From Priapulus caudatus (taxonomy: Eukaryota > Priapulida > Priapulimorpha > Priapulimorphida > Priapulidae), in the NCBI RefSeq assembly GCF_000485595.1, contig NW_014577382.1:1-37854 (forward strand): a stretch of DNA of 37,854 nucleotides, given 5' to 3'. The position numbers and the translations under genes were made by a program. A model generated the notes under the pieces. It did no database searches. It had not been told where the DNA came from and saw nothing but the letters and a program-made list of their open reading frames with translations. Positions 1 through 9,739 of this stretch are shown here, piece after piece; positions within the stretch are counted from its first letter, which is position 1, and each line of letters starts with the position of its first letter.

Positions 1-67
1 TTTACTTCATATCTGTTCGATGCTTATTCAGCGCGCAGCCTATGGACGGCACTACTGTTGATCAACA

Positions 68-572
68 CTTTAAAGCACATGTTAAAGAGTGCGCTTTTGC
101 CAAGGAAGTCGAATAATTGAGTTTTTATGCGTAATGAAAACTGTTATGCATGCTGCTAGCATGTTTGTTAGCGTCACATGCATGCTCAAATAAACATTTA
201 ATATCAATGTTTTTATGTAAACATGTACATATCTTGTGTACATATTCATGTATTACATAAAATACACCTAATTTTACAACACATTGGGTGTCAAAAAATT
301 AGATAATTATCTTCGTTTTACTCTATTGTGGCACTAGCTAACCCTCACAGTGTAAAAATATCTTAACTTTAATGCTTGCATTTACCCTAACCCGTTCTAA
401 CACTACGTCATCAACCGCATGAAGCGAACGATTGATTTCGTGTTTTGGGGGCTCCTTTTTCGAGACGATATTCAGCTCGTGAGTTATTCCACCTTTGAAT
501 TCGATATACCCGTAATAAGGAAAGGGTCGAAATCATTCATCTAAAATTTCAAGTCGATACGTCTCTCTTCTG
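68..572. repeat. First copy of a ~510-bp noisy tandem duplication
   Basis: This segment, starting near AAAGCACATGTTAAAGAG, is repeated in the same order at 580-1096. The two copies differ mainly by scattered one- or two-base insertions and deletions, not substitutions, which resembles two uncorrected reads of one locus. No gene is visible. Bases 11-70 also resemble 1515-1592 loosely (ATCTGTTCG...CCTATGGAC...GTTGATCAACACT), so the left edge is probably a compressed or misjoined assembly. Confidence 0.8.
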
Positions 573-579
573 CTCCTTT

Positions 580-1096
580 AAAGCCACATGTTAAAGAGTG
601 CGCTTTTGCCAGAAGGAAGTCGAATAATTGTAGTTTTTATGGTAATGAAAACTGTTATGCTAGTGCTCTAAGCATGTTTTAGTCACATGCAATGCTCCAA
701 ATAACATTTATACATTTTTTTTATGTAATAGTACATATCCGTGGTACATATTTGCCATGTATTTACATAAAATTCACTAATTTTAACACACATTGTTGGT
801 GTCAAAGAAATATATAATTATCTCGTTTCTACTCTATTGTCGGCACTACTAACCTAACAGTGTAAAATATCTTAACTTTAAGGCTTGCATTTACCCTAGA
901 CGCCTCGTTCTAACACTTACGGCAATAACCGCAATGAAGCGAACATTGATTCTGTGTTTTGGGGCCTCTGTTTTCGAGACGCGATATCTCAGGCTCGTGG
1001 AGTTATTCCACCTTTGAAATTCCGATACCCGTATAAGGAAAGAGGGTCGAAATCATTCATGTAAATTAAGTCGATACGTTCTCTTCTGCTCCTTTA
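580..1096. repeat. Second copy of the ~510-bp noisy tandem duplication
   Basis: Colinear with 68-572. Shared landmarks include TTAAAGAGTGCGCTTTTGCC, AACTGTTATGC, GTGTAAAATATCTTAACTTT and GGGTCGAAATCATTCAT. Indels break any reading frame in both copies, and no protein family was recognised. Confidence 0.8.
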
Positions 1097-1729
1097 GAGG
1101 CTAATAAGCATAAGCCTCCGAGATTGTTCAACCGTGCACTACTTCGTCTCTAGAAAAGGCCTTTTTTGGCATTTTTTTTCGCCGAAATTCGGGCAGTAAG
1201 AGGTGGGCAAATAATTAGCCATTGTTGCAGCAATTGGATGCCTCGTGGACGTGGACCGAAGGGGGACATTAGAAGAAAATTATTTTTGTTTTGTATTCGT
1301 GCAGATTTCCAGTCAGGTGGCGTAGTGCAGAGAGCGACCGGTTTCGTGTTGTGTTGTGTATGAAATGTGTCCAGACAACTTTTCAGAAAATCGGCGATCA
1401 TAGAGCTGGCAAAAGTTTTCGAGCGGAGCATAGAGCATGAATCTGTAGTTATTTAACATGAATAAAGTGTATGTTGTGTAAGCGAAGTAACAGTGTGAGT
1501 ATTTTTAATTAATAATCTGTTCGCATGCTTATCAGGCCTGGAGGCCTATGGACCCCCCGGCCCCAAAAAAACTTAACCTGTTGATCAACACTCTAATCTG
1601 AGTCCAGCATGGTGGCCTTAGTGCTGGCCATCTGTTGTGGTACCCTCGTCTAGCTTTTCTCTCACAGAGGGCAGCACGCAAACATCAGCAAATTAAAGCA
1701 ACTGCATGCAGGCCGCTTCCACGCTCAGG
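1097..1729. other. No gene recognised
   Basis: The short open frames on both strands (about 65-93 codons near 1150-1431) overlap each other and show no domain. Bases 1515-1592 resemble the first 70 bases of the window. Confidence 0.5.
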
Positions 1730-1733
1730 AATA

Positions 1734-1815
1734 AACACACACACACACACACACACACAGACACACAGGCACAACACCACCACACAACAGACACAGCCCA
1801 CACACACACAACACA
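1734..1815. repeat. (CA)n microsatellite, interrupted
   Basis: A CA dinucleotide run with interruptions. The His/Thr-rich open frames across it are products of the repeat. Confidence 0.9.
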
Positions 1816-2480
1816 ATCGGCATCACAGAAGCGTACCGGTTGCGGTCAAGCTATGCGTGTACGTGTCGCTAATATCACTGTTGAGATTGTATGTCGGACG
1901 CGTAGCCCTAGCGGCTCCTCGTGTTTATTACCTTATTTTTTTATTGAGACGTTCCAGTGCCTGTGGCCTGTAAGCGCTGTTTTCACGTGTAGGCCTACAT
2001 ACTGGCCTGACTTGGGAAAATCATTCAGGTCGGGAAATAGTAGGCGCGAAATAATAGCAGCCCTTTTTTCAGCGGGGGGGGGGTCTGGGCCTGGACTCCC
2101 CTTCCCAAGAAAATGTTTGTTACAAAGACTTATTCCATGCATTCTGGTGAAATTTATGCATGTGAATCACAAACTAATGAGCCAACAACTGCACAGTGCA
2201 GTTGTTTACAGAACGTTTTTGAAGTGGGGTGTTAACATTTGTTAATGCTCCAGCGTGGCCGATCCAGGATTTCATGGAGGTGAGAAACAGGCGGGGAGTA
2301 GAGGTGCTCCTGAATGTTCCTTCATTTGATACTACATTTCAATGTCTGGTGGCTGCAACCAATTAACATCCGCATTATGTATTATACGGTACTGTCATTT
2401 TTAGCTGTCCGCTAAGAGTAATTAATCGGTGTCGTGTGTGTGTTCGTGTTGGTGTGTGTCGCCACTAGTTGTTCGCACCG
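1816..2480. other. No gene recognised
   Basis: Contains a G9 run near 2076-2084 followed by TCTGGGCCTGGACTCCCC, a composition common in decayed invertebrate transposon ends. No convincing coding signal. Confidence 0.4.
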
Positions 2481-2486
2481 GGCGAA

Positions 2487-2583
2487 GTCGATTCAGCAGC
2501 CACTCGCCTTAGAGCGTCGAGTCAGCAGAGCTCGGCCTAGGCGTCCAGTCAGCAGCAGCTGCCTTAGTGGCGTCAGTCAGAAG
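2487..2583. repeat. Degenerate 27-29-bp minisatellite
   Basis: Three to four head-to-tail units each begin with GTCGATTCAGCAG, GTCGAGTCAGCAG, GTCCAGTCAGCAG or GTCAGTCAGAAG and end near GCCTTAG or GCCTAGG. The 77-codon open frame over it comes from the repeat and is not accepted as a gene. Confidence 0.65.
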
Positions 2584-3160
2584 CACCGTGCACGAGCGCA
2601 CTTTATGCAGCATACATGTTACATGCTGGTGACGGTATCCCATCTCCGTGAGTGCCCTCTCGTCTAGTTGTATAGTGTTCGCGCCTTTAGTCGTATAGCG
2701 CTGTTTTTTACTGTATCACTCAGAAATTTACCTATTTGAACTGCTCAACGCTATTGCATTTATCAGATTTTTTCAACTGGAAAAACGATATCTTCAGTAC
2801 ATGTATTTGTATTTGAATTTCAATAAAGATTAACTAAATAATAACAATAATAATAACATCCACCGATTACTTTGATCATCGATGGACGAAGTTTCAATGC
2901 GAAACCGATTCCCATCATAACAAGCACATATCCATGTATATTTATTAATAAAAATGTTTCTGCACCGACTCAAATGAATTACATATTACATTTCATAAAT
3001 GCTCCCATTTTGTCATCCCATCACGTAATGTTCTGCCCCTATTTTGAGCTATCGAATAGTTATAAAAAGATTTGCATCGCCTTTTGTCTTTAAGAGCCAT
3101 GCTAACTGAGTGGCGTATTATAGGTTGAACAGTTATATTTAAATTTGTTAAAATATTCCT
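2584..3160. other. AT-rich, no gene recognised
   Basis: Near 2818-2860 the sequence CAATAAAGATTAACTAAA is followed by an AATAATAAC run, which resembles the 3' end of a retroposed element. Nothing else is identifiable. Confidence 0.4.
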
Positions 3161-3169
3161 TTTTCTAGC

Positions 3170-3560
3170 AATGTTTTAATACTATTTATTACTCCCAAGT
3201 AATTTAAGTAGTTTGTTCCATATTATATTTAATTTTCAGTTGATCATACCATAAAATTGACTCATTTTCATCTATTATATCATTGACAAACAGATTCCTG
3301 ATAATCCAGTCGTATATTTTACCTACCTTTTCATTTATAATAAAGATTATCATTTCCCAGATAGATTTCCGCCAGTAGCTTTGGGTAACTATCTACATTT
3401 TTACATTGTAATTTTCTGCCATGCTGTTAAAACATCTTTCCAAAAACAGTTGGATATTGTTTTCTATTGCTTTATTTATTCCGAATTCCCTAGTAGTGTC
3501 CAATCAATGCATACTTTTGAAAAAATTGACATGAAAAGATCCTTGCCATATTCCATTTTT
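3170..3560 (-). mobile_element. LINE (L1-like) ORF2 C-terminal fragment, degenerate
   Basis: Reading the minus strand gives FWKDVLTAWQKI at 3445-3410, and, after frame changes, IIRNLFVNDIIDENESIL at about 3305-3250, then KIKYN and a short LGVINS-like end. These two blocks, in this order, are characteristic of the region downstream of the reverse transcriptase in L1-like non-LTR retrotransposons as they occur in many aquatic animals. In-frame stops and frame shifts make this a dead remnant. The reverse transcriptase and endonuclease parts are absent. Family assignment is from pattern recognition of the motifs only. Confidence 0.6.
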
Positions 3561-3649
3561 GGTTAATAGGCGTCTAGTTCAAGCTATTTCAGGAGGGATA
3601 TAAATGTCTATGTCAGAAGCCGTAAACCACTCCATTTTGGTAATTCCTG

Positions 3650-4510
3650 GATATATTTTATAACCTGGTCCAGCAAGTGCAGCATATGCCAGCAAGCCAG
3701 AGGACGCAGAGTTCGACGAGCCGCGCTGACCATATAGCTTCAACCCGCCTGGTAAGTCCTGGTACGGAACCCTATTCTACGGCAGGTGATGAATACTAAT
3801 CGTCAGTTGATTACTACTCAAGTTTCCCTTCGCTCAAGAAAAATTGGCGGCAGAGCCACGAGTCAGGCCCATCGTGAACATAATTAAGAGTATCTTCGCT
3901 GAATCCAGGATACCTGAGACCGTAATATACGCGATAACGGTCCATCATTTGATGGTCAAGCTTACAAGGTTTCGCCGAGAAGTGTGGTTTGACCATGTAA
4001 AGCAGCGAGACCTCATTACCCGCCAGTCAAACGAGCTGTTGAGCGGCCAGTAGCAGACCTCAAACACGTCTCTTGACTAAAGCCAGAGCAGCAGACAGGC
4101 AATGTTAGTAGTGCTCAGTCTACACCGATAGACCATGCAACCTCCGTCCGCAGCTGAACTGTTGAACGCGAGAGGAGCAATGAAAGCGAACCCCCCCCCC
4201 ACGAGGATATCAAAACGCACCCAAGTAAGGTGCGACCATGCAGAGGCTTTTACAGCGGCACAGGCATCTGCAAAACGGCATATTATGACGAGAAGGCCGG
4301 AGAAAGCCTGGCCCCCGCTTATCAGAGGAACAAACCCGTTCGGATACAAGAACCCAGACATCATGGCCAGTGGCGTCCAGGAATAGTCACTGAGATGCCG
4401 TCAGAAAACGCTCGTATAAGGTCACACACGCCCTCTGGTGTTACATTGAGGAGGAACCGGCGTCACATAGGGAGACGTGTGCCAGGAGGCGAAACCACAG
4501 TCACTTGGGA
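3650..4510 (+). mobile_element. Ty3/Gypsy-type retrotransposon integrase remnant
   Basis: Successive plus-strand fragments in shifting frames match the order of a Gypsy integrase. First is a C-x2-C zinc-finger-like piece near 3675-3690. Next is VDYYSSF (3806-3826), the first catalytic aspartate. Then NIIKSIFAESRIPETVIY is followed, after a one-base frame change, by DNGPSFDGQAYK (3943-3978), the second catalytic aspartate. Then PHYPP and a VER-like piece follow (4011-4040). The C-terminal domain is in one frame from 4230: YYDEKAG (from 4281), WRPGIVTEM (4371-4397) and RRNRRH (4449-4466). Several frame shifts and at least one stop after DEY show it is inactive. No reverse transcriptase or RNase H lies upstream. 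It abuts the minus-strand LINE fragment, so one probably inserted next to or into the other. Confidence 0.8.
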
Positions 4511-5080
4511 CAGGTCAGTAAAAACTGAAAATAATATGAACACCATTCACAAATACTCTACTACGTACTTTCAATTACACAGTCCAACTGTTGCATCACT
4601 GTATATCAACTTTTCCTTCATAAAAATCTATCTGAAAAAACTACCGCCGAACGTCACTGCACCTCGCTCGCTGCAGTGTGCTGTGACGCTATAATAATAT
4701 ATATAACGCTATATATATATAATCAAGAGTGCATAATAGAGAATCTTTTGAAGACCATACGATTTTCAAGGTAACTTGGTGGTGCATATGATAAGGGAGA
4801 ATCATTAGACGAAAACAAGGTAAAATGGAATAATCTTATTCACGATATTGATAGAATATTAACAAGTTGAAAACTATGGTCAAAACGCTGTTAAAACCAT
4901 GTCATAATCTTTTCTCGATGTGCGCAGCCCTGATATATCATTATCATGCGTTACATCACACCGCAGCGGCGAGTGGCGGGATGTTTGGTTAGTTTTTATG
5001 AAGAAGTTGATTACAGTGACTCAGCAGTGGAATTGTAATTGAGAGGTACGGTAGTAGTGGCCTATATTTGGGAATGTGTG
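4511..5080. other. AT-rich stretch between retroelement fragments
   Basis: Contains a TA-rich patch at 4691-4722 and no recognisable domain. It may be an insertion between the integrase C-terminal domain and the polyprotein tail at 5331-5363. Confidence 0.4.
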
Positions 5081-5289
5081 TTCATATTATTTTCAGTTTT
5101 GACTGACTCTGTCCCAAGGCCTGTGAGGCGAACCTCTTAGCGCCTGCCCCGATATCTCGTGCACCTATCAGCGATCCTGAGACAGCACAGAATGGATACG
5201 CAGAGCAAACCAAGTACAGTCCACGGAAATGCGTCCGTTTCGCTACAGGATGCCGGAACCAACTGCCATCCAGTGGATGATGATAATAG

Positions 5290-5420
5290 TGTCTTCCCAG
5301 CGAGGCTGTGGCTCCCACCTATCTACGCGACCGAGGTAGAGCAGTCATTCCACCCAAAAGGGTGTTGACATGTAAAGATGATTTGAAGTTATATTCAAAT
5401 AACATTGAGTAGTTCATTTT
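5290..5420 (+). mobile_element. Possible end of the Ty3/Gypsy polyprotein
   Basis: One plus frame reads RGRAVIPPKRVLTCKDDLK (about 5331-5387), resembling the basic R-x-GR-x-V-x-PP-x-R tail at the end of many Gypsy polyproteins. It lies downstream of, and in the same direction as, the integrase remnant. Purine-rich stretches at 5677-5690 and 5783-5798 could be polypurine tracts, but no LTR pair was found in the window. Confidence 0.4.
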
Positions 5421-5870
5421 GTGTTATATGTTACTACTGTTGTGTATGTACTTGTATGTTAATAGTGATTACGTCTGTTCATACCCATTAGTTAATGGTT
5501 TTATAGCTGGTTACAATCCTGTATACACGTAAAATCCGCCAACTTATCTTCGTCGGGCCAGAACAAGCAGACAATCCAACGCGAATTTGTAATCACTGAA
5601 ATGCACCTAGTCAATAGCGATATCAATTAGGGCTCCGCTCAGCCTTTGATCCAATCAGACGGTCCTCCATAATGCTTCTAAAAGAAAGGGTGTTCATATC
5701 ATGTTACTGAAACATAGTGCTCAATTGGTACTCGAAGATGGCCAGCACGTCCCCGCATAGCACTGGGGGTGCGTGCGAGGCAGAAGGGGGGGGAAGGGAC
5801 GAGTGCTACCTGCGGTGTGGATGAGTAGAACGTGAAAATAAATGGCTATGTTTTAATTGATTCCGTCTTA
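5421..5870. other. No gene recognised; possible retroelement flank
   Basis: Contains the two purine-rich tracts noted for the Gypsy remnant. A 3' LTR cannot be shown without its partner. Confidence 0.3.
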
Positions 5871-5924
5871 TATATTATGACAAGATATTGTTACAGATTA
5901 TCGATTATTTGTGCGTGAGTGTGA

Positions 5925-5935
5925 GGTGTGTGTTG

Positions 5936-5982
<47 letters not shown>

Positions 5983-5993
5983 GTATGCGTGCA

Positions 5994-6025
<32 letters not shown>

Positions 6026-6036
6026 TGTGTGTGTGT
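5925..6036. repeat. (GT)n then (GTGC)n compound microsatellite
   Basis: A GT run followed by GCGT/GTGC tetranucleotides. All Cys/Val-rich open frames here are translations of the repeat. Confidence 0.95.
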
Positions 6037-6089
6037 GCATTTTCTTCTCCCTCTCACCTTCTCTCTATCTCTGCCTCTTCTTTTTTTTC

Positions 6090-6455
6090 TTTATTCTAAA
6101 AGTGCAATATCTGAAAAATGCGTTTTCGCTTGCAGTTTCCTTGCTTCATGTCTTTGTTGCAATCTAGCCTTTATACGTGATCATGCATGCACGGTTATCG
6201 AAATGTGGTTGATTCCTAAACTCGGTCAACCTTACCTAAAATTCATACATTTTTACAAATATTATCGTGCCATTGAAAACATATGAAACCAGGGAAAACA
6301 CATTTGCATTGCCTCCGACAGCTCAGCTTTGATCAGACACTTGCTCTATTCGCTACTGCAGCTCGTATACACATCAAAGTTAACGCTTAAGATAATCGCT
6401 GGACTCGTCAAACGGAAGACATAGTCTTTCTTCAAATATGGCGTAAGCTTAAATC
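6090..6455. repeat. Diverged dispersed repeat, copy 1
   Basis: Colinear with 7062-7520. The blocks GTGATCATGCATGCA, TATCGAAATGTGGTTGATTC and CTTCAAATATGGCGTAAGCT are shared. Divergence is mostly substitutions plus a few insertions, so unlike the LDLa locus copies this is an old, real duplication. Each copy sits after a CT-rich tract. No coding domain was recognised. Confidence 0.8.
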
Positions 6456-6502
6456 GTACAAGTATCGTACAAGTGTCGTAATTCGTACAAGTGTCACGAG
6501 AA
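6452..6502. repeat. Short TCGTACAAGTG tandem repeat
   Basis: Three imperfect copies of TCGTACAAGTG lie directly after copy 1 of the dispersed repeat. They are absent from copy 2. Confidence 0.6.
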
Positions 6503-6721
6503 TATGGGGTAAACGAATTTAATATGTACTTGAATATGAAACAGATAATTTGCCAGATAGGTCGTTCGGCGGATGAGAGGGATCATGGATAAACAGACGG
6601 ATATACAGATAAAGCAAAGGTTAAAGAAACATAAGAATGGCTAATTGCACCCTTCATAGCGGCGTTTACCTTGCTAGATACCCTAAGCGTAAAACCAAAT
6701 TCAACCCTAACGCCCTCTCAC

Positions 6722-6822
6722 TGTGCCTGTCTGTCTGCATGTCTGTCCGTCCGTCTATCCGTCGGTATGTCTATCCGTCCGTCCGTCGTTCCCTCCTCCC
6801 GTCCGTCCGTCCATCAATCTAT
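6722..6822. repeat. TCCG/TCTG/TCTA tetranucleotide repeat
   Basis: Imperfect runs of GTCCGTCC, GTCTGTCT and TCTATCCG. The Ser/Val/Arg-rich open frames here are from the repeat. Confidence 0.85.
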
Positions 6823-6929
6823 AGGGAAACTGTGGCCCGAATACAACTCTACGGGTAACCTACAAGCTAGGCCTTATTTTAATTTTAACGTGGGCCGTTA
6901 CGATTTATCATATCAAACTGTTCACAGCT

Positions 6930-6941
6930 ATTCGCTCTCTC

Positions 6942-6985
<44 letters not shown>

Positions 6986-7045
6986 ATCATTCTTGCTCGC
7001 TCATTTTCTCTCTTCCTCTCCCTCTCCCCTTCTCTCTCTCGGCCT
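6930..7045. repeat. (CT)n microsatellite
   Basis: CT dinucleotide run grading into an interrupted CT-rich tract just before copy 2 of the dispersed repeat. Confidence 0.95.
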
Positions 7046-7061
7046 CTCTCTAATACTCTTT

Positions 7062-7520
7062 ACTATAAAAGTACAATTTCTGCAAAATACGTTTTCGTTT
7101 GCTGTTTCTTTGCTTCATTTCTTTGTTACAATCTAAGCCTTTATACGTGATCATGCATGCATGGTTATCGAAATGTGGTTGATTCCTAAACTCGGTTAAC
7201 CGTGCCTGAAATTCATACATTTTTACGAATGTTACCATGCCAATGGAAAAAATATGAAACCGGGGGAAACACATTTGAATTGCCTCCGACAGATGGCAGC
7301 AGCATGTAGGTGAGCTTTGATCAAACAGTCTTGCTCTGTTCGATTAGAGCATATAAATCATATAAATCACGTTGATTTATATGCTCTGGTTCGATACTGC
7401 AGCTCAGTTCATATCCGCATCAATGAAAGGTAATAGGCGCCAGGTAAAAACAACGCCAGGGATAGTCGCTGGACTCTCCATGCGGAAGACATAGCCTTTC
7501 TTCAAATATGGCGTAAGCTT
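7062..7520. repeat. Diverged dispersed repeat, copy 2
   Basis: Matches 6090-6455 but is longer. It has a small insertion near 7293-7312, a 44-bp palindromic insertion at 7345-7388, and extra sequence near 7425-7460. Offset from copy 1 is about 1 kb. Confidence 0.8.
7345..7388. mobile_element. 44-bp palindromic insertion with 7-bp target-site-like duplication
   Basis: AGAGCATATAAATCA (7346-7360) and its exact complement TGATTTATATGCTCT (7373-7387) form a hairpin with a 12-base loop. The insertion is flanked by GTTCGAT on both sides (7338-7344 and 7389-7395). The matching place in the other repeat copy (near 6350) has only one such site, so this is a datable insertion. Confidence 0.6.
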
Positions 7521-7529
7521 GAATGTTCG

Positions 7530-8170
7530 CACACGAAACGCGGGCTGCGTGAGATTACCCTGACTAATATTCAGACGAACGACATGAACCGTTTCCGCAG
7601 CTGTATTACGAAATAGGAATACGAGATTACATATGGTTAGATGAGTCCCCTGTGATATTTGCCACGATATTGCAGCGTAAATATATACATGCATGCGTTT
7701 TCGCATGATGCGTGCTAAATGAGACGAGCGATGATTATATGCGCTTTATAAAGGTGTTGTTGGGTAATTCAATTCAAAAAAAAGTTATTAGTAATTATGT
7801 GTATTCTAATGTTACGATGGTGGTAGGCGTTGTCTATAAATGTTTGCGAATGTCTAAGTATAACATGTAACTTTTAATTGTTATCACTTTCTTTGGTATT
7901 TTGTACCGTTTGTTAACCGCTATCACGTAGGTATCACGCCAGTCAAACATCAAACCACCCCAGATTGAGCCAACTTGTTAGATGGTATTATTGCTTATTA
8001 TTCTTATTAGTAAATAAAGGCAGTGCTATTAATAACATAATACCAGATATGCTGCGTCCGATGTCCTAATGCCCCCGGCTTGTGTGATATCTAGCATTAA
8101 CCCCACGTTGAGTATCCGCTTCACCATTTAACTAACTCTACCACGCAATCTAATATACCTCTGACCCTGT
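7530..8170. other. No gene recognised
   Basis: AT-rich. The minus-strand 100-codon open frame at 7404-7706 starts in unique sequence and runs into the dispersed repeat, with no domain. Confidence 0.4.
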
Positions 8171-8173
8171 TAA

Positions 8174-8385
8174 TGCTAGAAAATTGACACTAGCTATGCT
8201 GGCTAATCTCGTAGAAAATGTACACTAATAAGGTAAGTGTTAGAAAGCGGACACTAACTAGTGTGATAAGAGCAAGCAAGACCACATTAACTCGGTTGCA
8301 TACTGCTAGAAAACGGACACTAATAAAGGTGCTTAGTATAATACACCACAAATTGGAACTATTAGAAATACTGCACACAATGTCT
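8174..8385. repeat. Short dispersed motif TAGAAA...GACACTAATAA, about five copies
   Basis: Copies start near 8174, 8211, 8239, 8304 and 8365. The clearest is GCTAGAAAACGGACACTAAT. Spacing is irregular (about 28-65 bp), so this is a decayed tandem array or a cluster of short sites. Confidence 0.55.
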
Positions 8386-8399
8386 GTCAGAGTTGGTTA

Positions 8400-9027
8400 G
8401 TGTTCATTTATCCATTATCAATTATTACAGCTGCCTTTCTTTTTCTTTTTTTACAATGTCCTTTGTTTCCAGAAACACGTATGTACATTACATTATATTA
8501 TACGTTATACAGAATATCTACAACACTGTGATGGTAACATAGTTCAGTGATGGTACAAACAGGTAAATGGCATAAACAGTTTTACAAAGTAGTGCATATA
8601 TGAGCGTACTAATTGTACTTCGTTACAAGAAGTTCATAAATGAAGGTAAGCATAGTAGTAGATGTAGGCCTTGAGCATGAAAAGTACAATTTTACTAATA
8701 AACTACTGCCTAATAACTACTAATAACTACTAATAACTAATTTTACTGCCTTTCTTCTTGGTCATTACGTGTGTAACAGGCAGCCTAGTAGTGTGATTGC
8801 GACTCTGCATGGGCTGTAGGATATATTCATCAGTCGGCGCACGTCCGTCGACTCGTTTTCAACAGTCGGGAGCTTACTCTACTATCGGCGCGTTTTACCG
8901 AGCCATTGACACGCGTGAGTTTCGTAGTCAGATAGAGACAGATAGTCAGATAGACAGATAGTCAGATAGAGTAGTTCTTCAGCACGGATATACACATTAG
9001 TTAGCTGGCGTGCGAGTTCTTTACGTA
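8400..9027. other. No gene; small simple repeats
   Basis: Contains TAATAACTAC repeats at 8711-8738 and a GATAGTCAGATAGACA tract at 8931-8972. No domain in any frame. Confidence 0.5.
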
Positions 9028-9029
9028 TA

Positions 9030-9304
9030 TCGTTGGCCATCGTACTCTGTACTAATTATTTTTACCGCGGTTAAATTATTTTTACCGCGGTAAACTTACA
9101 GCCCTTTTTCCCAATCAGAAACCTTGTTACGCAGAATGTAACCGCGGTTTAGCATTCTAGTTCATCGTAAATAGTATTATATAGTGTTGCTGTCACTTAT
9201 CCTTTAGTTATCGCGGTTAAATTATGTGTATTACGGCCTCTGATTGGGTAAAAGGACAATAATTTTACCGCGGATAAATTGTTTCTGAGTACGATGGGCA
9301 ACCA
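9030..9304. mobile_element. TA-flanked inverted-repeat element (MITE), CCGCGG-rich
   Basis: The left end TCGTTGGCCATCGTACTC and the complement of the right end TGGTTGCCCATCGTACTC are nearly identical. The arms stay alignable for about 100 bp, sharing the TACCGCGG blocks and CCAATCAG. TA dinucleotides lie just outside both ends (9028-9029, 9305-9306). At 275 bp with no open frame it fits a non-autonomous DNA transposon. TA target duplication suggests a Tc1/mariner-like source, which is inference. Five TACCGCGG-like blocks occur inside. Confidence 0.75.
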
Positions 9305-9629
9305 TAGCCGATCGCATGACGCTACAAGTGGTGTCGTATAGCAACACTCGCCCACTAATCATCAAACGTGTTCGAACCATGCACCGATGGATATATGTAA
9401 ATGATATCCACATCAATGGTCGTAGCACCGTGGAAAACCACGAGGCTCTACTAAAGAAACAAGGAGTTTTCAGTTCGATATTGCAACGCTTCCTTTTTTG
9501 CTGTGAGCAGTGGCCGAGAATAACGAGACCGTTTCGAGTGTTTAGCACTTGATATCGCCAAGCAAATATCGACGATTGTTATTTTTCGGTGCTGAGCAAA
9601 CGTCGGCCATGTTGACGCTGCGGTAGTGG

Positions 9630-9637
9630 TCACGTGA
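9630..9637. promoter_or_regulatory. TCACGTGA E-box palindrome
   Basis: GGTCACGTGACGG is a USF/MITF-type bHLH site. On the minus strand it is followed by an ATGGCCGACG start within 30 bp, but that frame closes after 22 codons, so no gene is called. The same 13-mer recurs at 34467-34479. Confidence 0.3.
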
Positions 9638-9663
9638 CGGCGTGTTTATTTAGGAAGGACGTT

Positions 9664-9666
<3 letters not shown>

Positions 9667-9725
<59 letters not shown>
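9667..9725. repeat. (CA)n microsatellite
   Basis: Nearly uninterrupted CA run of about 29 units. Confidence 0.98.
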
Positions 9726-9730
<5 letters not shown>

Positions 9731-9739
9731 TTCCCCAAT

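Noticed and set aside
7384-7400. tRNA T-arm-like GGTTCGATACTGC
   Set aside because: No acceptor stem, D arm or anticodon arm nearby. The GTTCGAT belongs to the target duplication of the 44-bp insertion.
9543-9640. Minus-strand first exon starting ATGGCCGAC behind a CACGTG site
   Set aside because: The frame closes after 22 codons and no convincing splice donor or downstream exon was found.
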